From NCBI GenBank assembly GCA_003133405.1, contig PKXH01000027.1, positions 91,274-134,244 of the forward strand: DNA of 42,971 bases. The letters run 5' to 3'. The DNA is from Acidimicrobiaceae bacterium (GTDB lineage Bacteria; Actinomycetota; Acidimicrobiia; Acidimicrobiales; RAAP-2). The notes beneath the pieces were generated by a model, which was not told the DNA's origin, ran no database searches, and saw only the letters and a list, made by a program, of their open reading frames with translations. Position 1 is the first letter of the stretch, and each line of letters opens with the position of its first letter. Positions 36,966 to 42,971 of this stretch are shown here, piece after piece. Made by a program: the position numbers and the translations under genes.

Positions 36966-37099
36966 ATCTGGGCGCGCGGTGGAGGCCATACGATGGCCCT
37001 GGGTCCATAAGAGTCACGGGCTTCGAAGGGCGGAAGAAGAGCGACGGAGCGGTCGGTACTGGCGCGTTCGAAGGGGTCGAGCCTTTGTATTATTCGCCA

Positions 37100-38248
37100 A
37101 TGGACAAAGTACGCGTCGAAAAGACCGTGAGTGCTTCAAAACCATCTCGACCACCGGTCATGGCGGACTTTGGAGTTACGGCAACGTCGTGCAACCGGTT
37201 TCTCGTGGGCGACGGTCCTCGCAAGATCGAAGAACTGTTGTCGACCATTCCGGCCACCACGGTGATGGACTACTACGGAGCCGGGGGTGTGGTTACCGAT
37301 CTCGAGGCCGAAGTCGCATCGTTGCTCGGTAAGCCGTCGGCGTTGTTTCTGCCGACGGGCACGATGGCTCAACAGGCGACCCTTCGCGTTCACGCCGATC
37401 GGCGCTCGTCAAAGAGCATCGTGTTTCACCCTTGCTGTCACCTCGAGACCCATGAGGAACGTGGCTACCAACGCCTCCACGGGCTCTTCGGCGTTCCCGT
37501 CGGTTCGCGACACGAGCCGCTGACGTTGGCGAACCTGGAAAACGTCAGGGAGCCGGTGGCCGCACTCGTGCTCGAGTTGCCCCAACGTGACCTGGGAGGG
37601 ACGTTGCCGACGTGGAAGGAACTGAGCGCGCAGGTGAGTTGGGCTCGAGAGCGCGGGGCCGCGGTTCACCTCGACGGCGCGCGGCTCTGGGAGGCGGCGC
37701 CCTACTACGCCAAGTCCCAACAGAAGTCCCTCGCTGACATCGCTGCTCTCTTTGATTCGGTCTACGTCTCGTTCTATAAGGGTCTCGGCGCGATCGCGGG
37801 GTGCTGTGTCGCGGGCGAAACGGACGTGATCGACGAGCTGTCGGTGTGGCGAACTCGCCACGGAGGCCGGACCTTCATGATGTGGCCCTACGCCGCGTCG
37901 GCCCTCACCGTTTTGCGAGAGCGTCCGGCCCTGATGGCCACGTATTACCGCCGGGCGCAAGCCATTGCTCGCGAGCTCCGTAAGATCGATGGCGTCGACG
38001 TGCTGCCCGAGCGCGTGCAAAGTCCGATGATGCATCTGCGACTCTCGGGCAGCGTGAAGCAGATCCGTCAACGGGTTCGCGATATCGCTAAGAAACAAAA
38101 GATCATGACCTTTTCGCGTCCGTATACCAGCGAGGGTCCTAATCTTCAACGATTCGAGTTTCAAGTCGGTCGCGCCACCATGGACTTCACCCCGCGCGAG
38201 GTCGCTCGTCTGGTCGCACAACTCGTGGGCGCCGACTCGATTCGTTGA
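37100..38248 (+). CDS. low-specificity threonine aldolase / beta-eliminating lyase family
   Basis: PLP-fold LDGARLWEAAPYYAKS and DSVYVSFYKGLGAIAGCCVAG (Lys motif); start chosen at MDKVRVEKT. Confidence 0.85.
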   Translation: MDKVRVEKTVSASKPSRPPVMADFGVTATSCNRFLVGDGPRKIEELLSTIPATTVMDYYGAGGVVTDLEAEVASLLGKPSALFLPTGTMAQQATLRVHADRRSSKSIVFHPCCHLETHEERGYQRLHGLFGVPVGSRHEPLTLANLENVREPVAALVLELPQRDLGGTLPTWKELSAQVSWARERGAAVHLDGARLWEAAPYYAKSQQKSLADIAALFDSVYVSFYKGLGAIAGCCVAGETDVIDELSVWRTRHGGRTFMMWPYAASALTVLRERPALMATYYRRAQAIARELRKIDGVDVLPERVQSPMMHLRLSGSVKQIRQRVRDIAKKQKIMTFSRPYTSEGPNLQRFEFQVGRATMDFTPREVARLVAQLVGADSIR

Positions 38249-38289
38249 CCGAATGGTCACCGGGGTCACTGCGAATTGGTACTATCGAC

Positions 38290-38406
38290 ACGGAGCGATG
38301 AGGCCCGCCCCTAAAAGCGCCGCGCAACTTACGGCTAATGGCATCTACCAGCAGGATTCGTCAGCTGGTAGGGCCGGTGCTCCGTACCCCTGCCAAGTCA
38401 GGAGGT
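38290..38406 (+). ncRNA. fluoride riboswitch (crcB motif) with expression platform
   Basis: GGAGCGATGAGGCCCGCCCCTAAAAGCGCCG...CGGCTAATGGCATCTACC matches the fluoride aptamer core; followed by hairpin CTACCAGC-N11-GCTGGTAG and the antiporter SD. A -10-like TACTAT (38280-38285) precedes it. Confidence 0.87.
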
Positions 38407-38410
38407 ATCG

Positions 38411-39619
38411 ATGAACGTGTACTACGTATTGGCAATCTGGATTGGCATGGCGCTGCTGGCGTCGTTCATCAGCATTCGAGTGGGCATCTCGGTCGCCTTG
38501 ATCGAGATACTGGTCGGCGCGGTGTTGGGCAACATTCCCGGCATCAAAGAACACGTGCAACAGACGGACTACACCACGCTGCTCGCAGGCGTGGGTTCGA
38601 TTCTGTTGACCTTTCTCGCGGGCGCCGAGATCGATCCGGTCTCACTGCGCCGGCATTGGAAGGCCAGCCTCTCCATCGGCGCCGCGTCTTTCGTGCTGCC
38701 GTTGATCGGGGCTTTTTGTTACACGCGATATTTCCTGGACTGGAATCTGCACGCGGCCGAGATTGCCGGCATCGCGCTCAGCACGACGTCGGTGGCGGTG
38801 GTCTATGCGGTGATGGTCGAGACTGGACTCAATCGTCACGACATCGGCAAGTTGATCTTGGCCGCGTGCTTCGTGACCGACCTGGGCACGGTCCTCGCGC
38901 TCGGGGGGCTCTTCGCCACCTACGGGTGGTTGTTGCTGGTGTTCGTCGTCGTCACCGCGGTCACCTTGTACTTCTTTCCACGAATCTTGCGCTGGACCGT
39001 CGCGAATCTCGGTCACCGAGTGAGTGAGCCCGAGATCAAGTTGATCTTCGTTGTGTTGCTCGCTCTGGGGGGACTGGCGACGGCCGCGGGCAGCGAGGCG
39101 GTGCTGCCGGCCTACGTGGCGGGACTCGTGGTCGCGGGCGTCTTTATGAACGACCGCGTGATCTTGGAACGGATTCGTACCATCGCCTTCGCCCTCTTGA
39201 CGCCGTTTTTCTTCCTGCGCGCGGGCACGCTCATCTCGGCCCCCGCGCTGGTCACCGGGGCCAGTGTGATCGGGGCGCTCTTTGCGGTGAAGATGGTAAC
39301 CAAATTCCTCGGTGTGTGGCCGACGTCCACTTACTTTCGTCTCCCCAAGCGAGAGCGGGCCTACACGACCTTGCTCATGGCGACGGGCCTGACGTTCGGC
39401 TCGATCGCCGCCCTGTTCGGCCTCACGCACAAGTTGATTAGCGAGGCACAGTACACAGAGTTGGTGACCGTGGTCATTCTTTCGGCGTTCGTGCCCACCC
39501 TGGTGGCCCAGCAGTTCTTTCGCCCGACGACAGAGATGTCGGAGGAGAAGGAGGAGGCGCTCGGGGAAGAAGACCTCTCGATCCTCCGTCCCCGGCGCAC
39601 CCATCCCGAGACCGGGTAA
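38411..39619 (+). CDS. CPA2-family cation/proton antiporter
   Basis: GVGSILLTFLAGAEIDP, GIALSTTSVAVVYAVMVETGL, FVTDLGTVLALG; SD AGGAGGT at 38400-38406. Confidence 0.9.
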   Translation: MNVYYVLAIWIGMALLASFISIRVGISVALIEILVGAVLGNIPGIKEHVQQTDYTTLLAGVGSILLTFLAGAEIDPVSLRRHWKASLSIGAASFVLPLIGAFCYTRYFLDWNLHAAEIAGIALSTTSVAVVYAVMVETGLNRHDIGKLILAACFVTDLGTVLALGGLFATYGWLLLVFVVVTAVTLYFFPRILRWTVANLGHRVSEPEIKLIFVVLLALGGLATAAGSEAVLPAYVAGLVVAGVFMNDRVILERIRTIAFALLTPFFFLRAGTLISAPALVTGASVIGALFAVKMVTKFLGVWPTSTYFRLPKRERAYTTLLMATGLTFGSIAALFGLTHKLISEAQYTELVTVVILSAFVPTLVAQQFFRPTTEMSEEKEEALGEEDLSILRPRRTHPETG

Positions 39620-39742
39620 GGCAAGGTAGTCACCCGGACCATTCTTTGAGCGAGTGCGCTTGGACCGGAGTTACTAGTGTTCGTGGAGGCGCCCGCTGAG
39701 TGCTCGCTCGGCGGAGAGTGCGCACGGTAAAGAGAGGTCATC

Positions 39743-40273
39743 ATGTCGAGAGATCCATACGCCGACCTACCCAAGATGCCATCGTTTGAAGTGACTTCGG
39801 ACGACTTTACCGACGGCGGCGTCTTTAAAGCGGCGCAGGTCAGTGGCATCATGGGTGCCGGAGGTTCGGACACTTCGCCGCAGCTTTTGTGGCGTGGATT
39901 TCCCGATGACACCAAGAGTTTCGCCGTGACGATTTACGACCCTGACGCGCCGACGGCCTCGGGCTTTTGGCATTGGGCGGTCGCCGATATTCCAGTGTCG
40001 ACGACGTCGCTCGTCTCAGGCGCGGGCGACGAGACGGGCAGTGGTCTACCGGTGGGTGCGGCGCAACTCGCCAATGACGCTGGCGTGAAGCGTTATCTCG
40101 GACCGGCCCCGCCACAAGGTCACGGCGTTCATCACTACTTCGTCGTGGTGCACGCGCTGGACGTGGCGCACCTGGACCTACCTGATGGTGCGACGCCGGC
40201 CTACCTTGGCTTCAACCTCTTCATGCACACCCTGGCCCGCGCGGTGATGGTGGGGACCTACGAGCAGCGTTAG
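39743..40273 (+). CDS. YbhB/YbcL-type PEBP family protein
   Basis: [61 protein letters not shown]. Confidence 0.94.
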   Translation: MSRDPYADLPKMPSFEVTSDDFTDGGVFKAAQVSGIMGAGGSDTSPQLLWRGFPDDTKSFAVTIYDPDAPTASGFWHWAVADIPVSTTSLVSGAGDETGSGLPVGAAQLANDAGVKRYLGPAPPQGHGVHHYFVVVHALDVAHLDLPDGATPAYLGFNLFMHTLARAVMVGTYEQR

Positions 40274-40336
40274 GCGTGAACTTCGTTGCTCAACAACTGG
40301 ACTAGGTGGCGCGTGACGGCGCGACGCGAGACCTCG

Positions 40337-40987
40337 CTAGTGGGCGTTGGGGAGTAATTCACCGAGGAGGCCCGCGACATGCTGCTCGATGTCGTCGCGG
40401 ATGACGCGAACGGCCGTGAGGTCCTTGCCTGCGGGGTCGTCCAGCTCCCAATCGAGATAGCGCTTGCCTGGGTAAATCGGACACACGTCGCCACAGCCCA
40501 TGGCGATCACGACGTCGACAGCCTGAACGATTTCGTCGGTCCACGGCTTCGGGAACTCCTCGCGTATATCAACGCCAACTTCGGCCATCGCGCTAACGAC
40601 GACGGGATTGAGTTCGGCGCCGGGTTCAGAGCCGCCCGTGTAGACGTTGATCCGATCGCCCGCGAGATGTCGCAGCCAACCGGCGGCCATTTGCGACCGT
40701 CCGGCGTTGTGGACGCACAGAAAGAGCACGCCCGGCTTGCCCGGCGCAGAGTCTTCGAGTTGCGCCATCGCTTTGAGGCGCTCGCGGGCGAAGCGCTCGG
40801 CCTGAACGCCGATGTAGGTTTTCACCTTCGCGCTCGCCGAGAGTCGCTCAAAGGAGTCGACGAGAAAATGCTCGATGGTCTCGTCGTCGAAGGTTCCTTT
40901 GAATTCGGTCTGTAGCACCCCCAGTGCCCGACCGAGGAGACGTTGGTCCTCGGGCGCGAGGTCCTCGACTCGGTGTTCTTTAGGCAT
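40337..40987 (-). CDS. arsC: arsenate reductase with N-terminal helical domain (mycothiol-transferase-like)
   Basis: N-terminal ~85 aa helical region then VLFLCVHNAGRSQMAAGWLRHLAG...VIAMGCGDVCPIYPGKRYLDWELDDPAG. Start MPKEHRV. Confidence 0.9.
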   Translation of the reverse strand: MPKEHRVEDLAPEDQRLLGRALGVLQTEFKGTFDDETIEHFLVDSFERLSASAKVKTYIGVQAERFARERLKAMAQLEDSAPGKPGVLFLCVHNAGRSQMAAGWLRHLAGDRINVYTGGSEPGAELNPVVVSAMAEVGVDIREEFPKPWTDEIVQAVDVVIAMGCGDVCPIYPGKRYLDWELDDPAGKDLTAVRVIRDDIEQHVAGLLGELLPNAH

Positions 40988-41414
40988 ACTGACCCCTTTC
41001 TGTCTTGGGATTGGGTGAAAGTAATTCGTTGATAAGGGCCCGAACACGCCGCTCGATGTCGTCGCGAATGTGTCGAACCACTTCGATTGGTTGGTCGGCC
41101 GGGTCGGGTAGTTCCCAGTCGAGGTAGCGCTTACCGGGATAGACGGGACAGGCATCGCCGCAGCCCATCGTCACCACCACGTTGGCGCGCTGGCCCATCT
41201 CGTTAGTCAACTTCTGAGGTGATTCGCCTGAAATATCAATGCCCTTCTCCCGCATTGCGGTGACGACGGCGGGGTTCAGGCTCTCCCCGGGCGCAGTGCC
41301 AGCCGAATGTACAACGACACGGTCTTCGCCAACTTCTCTGGCGAAGGCGGCGGCCATTTGCGACCGCCCGGCGTTATGCACGCAAAGGAAAAGGATCTCC
41401 GGACGAATCTTCAC
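40980..41414 (-). CDS. arsC: arsenate reductase, single-domain LMW-PTP fold
   Basis: ILFLCVHNAGRSQMAAAFAREVG...VVTMGCGDACPVYPGKRYLDWELPDPAD; GTG start overlaps the acr3 stop (GTGA). Confidence 0.92.
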   Translation of the reverse strand: MKIRPEILFLCVHNAGRSQMAAAFAREVGEDRVVVHSAGTAPGESLNPAVVTAMREKGIDISGESPQKLTNEMGQRANVVVTMGCGDACPVYPGKRYLDWELPDPADQPIEVVRHIRDDIERRVRALINELLSPNPKTERGQYA

Positions 41415-42553
41415 CGAGTTCCGTCGACGGCGGGCACTGACCAGTACAAGTGTCGCTTCGCCCATAGCGACACGTAGACCAGGCCGACGAGGACCGGTAC
41501 CTCGATGAGCGGACCGACCACCCCGGCCAGGGCCTCGCCGCTCGTGACCCCAAAGACGCCAATGGCGACCGCGATGGCCAACTCGAAATTGTTGCCCGCC
41601 GCGGTGAATGCCAGCGTCGCGGTTCGATCGTAGGGAAGCCCCAGCGCTCGGCCCAGGGCGAATGACCCGAACCACATGATGGCGAAATAGCACAGCAGTG
41701 GCAAAGCAATGCGCGCCACGTCGCCGGGCCGAGAGGTAATGGTGTGCCCTTGCAGGGCGAAGAGGATCACGATGGTATAGAGCAATCCGTAGAGGGCGAA
41801 GGGACCGAGGCGAGGTAGGAGTTTCGTTTCGTACCACTCTCGACCTCGCCGGCGTTCACCCAGGGTGCGAGTCAAGTAGCCCGCGACAAGCGGCACGCCG
41901 AGGAAGATCGCAACGGTTTCAGCGATTCGTCCGATCGACAGTTGAAGGCCCTCGGTGCTAAGTCCGAGCCATCCGGGCAGCAGCTTTAGATAGAAATAGC
42001 CCAGGAAGGCGAAGGCGACGATCTGGAACAGTGAGTTGAGCGCCACCAGCACGGCGCCCGCCTCTCGGTTGCCCCCCGATAGATCGTTCCAGATCAGCAC
42101 CATCGCGATACAACGGGCCACGCCGACGATGATCAGACCAGTTCGGTACGTTGGCAGGTCGGGCAGCAGCAACCAGGCCAGCGAGAACATCACCGCCGGG
42201 CCGACCAGCCAGTTCAGTACGAGCGACGCCACCAGCAACCGTCGGTCGCGCGTTACCGTGCCCAACCGGTCGTAGCGGACCTTGGCGAGCACTGGATACA
42301 TCATCACCAGAAGCCCCAGAAAGATGGGCAACGAAGTACCCGACGTCACCTGCACGGCGTTGAGGTGGCTGTTGAGGCTCGGCACCGCCCGGCCGAGCCC
42401 GATGCCTACGGCCATCGCCAGGATGATCCAAAGGGGTAGGAATCGGTTGAGGAACGAGAGTTGCGCAATGACCGGCGCAGGCGATTCGCTGTGCGACGAG
42501 CGAATCGAGACCATGTCGCTCATCGTCGTTTCGAGTGTTCGATGAATCGACAA
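41411..42553 (-). CDS. acr3: ACR3-family arsenite efflux transporter
   Basis: LPIFLGLLVMMYPVLAKVRYDRL, GVARCIAMVLIWNDLSGGNREAGAVLVALNSLFQI, FTAAGNNFELAIAVAIGVFG. Confidence 0.95.
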   Translation of the reverse strand: MSIHRTLETTMSDMVSIRSSHSESPAPVIAQLSFLNRFLPLWIILAMAVGIGLGRAVPSLNSHLNAVQVTSGTSLPIFLGLLVMMYPVLAKVRYDRLGTVTRDRRLLVASLVLNWLVGPAVMFSLAWLLLPDLPTYRTGLIIVGVARCIAMVLIWNDLSGGNREAGAVLVALNSLFQIVAFAFLGYFYLKLLPGWLGLSTEGLQLSIGRIAETVAIFLGVPLVAGYLTRTLGERRRGREWYETKLLPRLGPFALYGLLYTIVILFALQGHTITSRPGDVARIALPLLCYFAIMWFGSFALGRALGLPYDRTATLAFTAAGNNFELAIAVAIGVFGVTSGEALAGVVGPLIEVPVLVGLVYVSLWAKRHLYWSVPAVDGTR

Positions 42554-42554
42554 C

Positions 42555-42971
42555 TCAGCAGCACGGAGTTTTCTCAGACGTCGTCAATGATCCTGAGGTG
42601 CAGCAATTGTCGCCGGCCAGTGAGGAAGCGTCGCTTGCGTCGGCGAGCACCGTATAGACCTCCCAACGAGAGGCGTCGGGGCCGTCGACCCAGACCTTGT
42701 CCTGCACTGCGTAGCAGCACGTTGTCTGCTTCTCGACGTCGGTGGCGAAGCCTTGGTCGGCGAGGTACTTGGTGGCCGTGACGACTTCTTCAGTGGAAGA
42801 GACCTCGACGCCGAGGTGGTTGATCGTGCCGGGAGCCTCGGTGTTCTCGAAGAGTACGAGCTTGAGCGGCGGCTCGGCGATCGCGAAGTTGGCGTAACCC
42901 GGGCGGAGCTTCGCCGGTTCGGTCTGGAAGAACTTGGAGTAAAAGGCAACGGCTTCGTCGAGATTCGACAC
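42555..42971 (-). CDS. arsI: ArsI/CadI family glyoxalase-fold protein, 5' end truncated by window edge
   Basis: LDEAVAFYSKFFQTEPAKLRPGYANFAIAEPPLKLVLFE, NHLGVEV, KQTTCCYAVQDKVWVDGPDA. The conserved N-terminus lies outside the window. Confidence 0.85.
   Translation of the reverse strand: MSNLDEAVAFYSKFFQTEPAKLRPGYANFAIAEPPLKLVLFENTEAPGTINHLGVEVSSTEEVVTATKYLADQGFATDVEKQTTCCYAVQDKVWVDGPDASRWEVYTVLADASDASSLAGDNCCTSGSLTTSEKTPCC

Noticed and set aside
36239-37099. N-terminal extension of the 669-aa track ORF
   Set aside because: The upstream portion is antisense to the TM protein and padR; the real threonine aldolase begins near 37100.
38240-38410. c-di-AMP (ydaO) or manganese (yybP-ykoY) riboswitch for the antiporter
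   Set aside because: Their conserved cores are not present, whereas the fluoride aptamer core matches well.

Overview
The window is the origin-proximal core of a high-GC actinobacterial chromosome. The gene order resembles the Mycobacterium dnaA and ino1-dnaB neighbourhoods, so an Acidimicrobiia-like lineage is plausible, but that is inference. From left to right it carries: an oriC-like segment with a TAG-repeat (DnaA-trio-like) next to dnaA; divergent rpmH-rnpA-yidD-yidC-jag-rsmG; three perfect parS sites and parA-parB; a cwlM-like/trxA/trxB/TM protein/degV/murJ/DUF6049 block; pcnA; ino1-padR; DUF5318-panB; rpsF-ssb-rpsR-rplI-dnaB; an SDR; rlmN; an MFS transporter; a 2-oxoacid dehydrogenase operon (E1a-E1b-E2); a BCP peroxiredoxin; an orphan response regulator; an acetamidase/formamidase; a secreted eight-repeat Cys protein; a stand-alone ParB-like protein; an SGNH hydrolase; a SHOCT protein; a second padR operon; a threonine aldolase; a cation/proton antiporter; a PEBP protein; and an arsenic operon (arsI, acr3, two arsC) cut by the right edge. 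The strongest non-coding finding is a fluoride (crcB-type) riboswitch directly upstream of the antiporter. Other notable items are an operator-like motif shared by padR and the SHOCT gene, a second DnaA-box cluster after parB, an S18 protein with a ~60-aa tail, and the eight-repeat Cys protein. I see no CRISPR array, transposon, prophage, rRNA or tRNA. All calls come from reading sequence and recalled family motifs; no searches were run.
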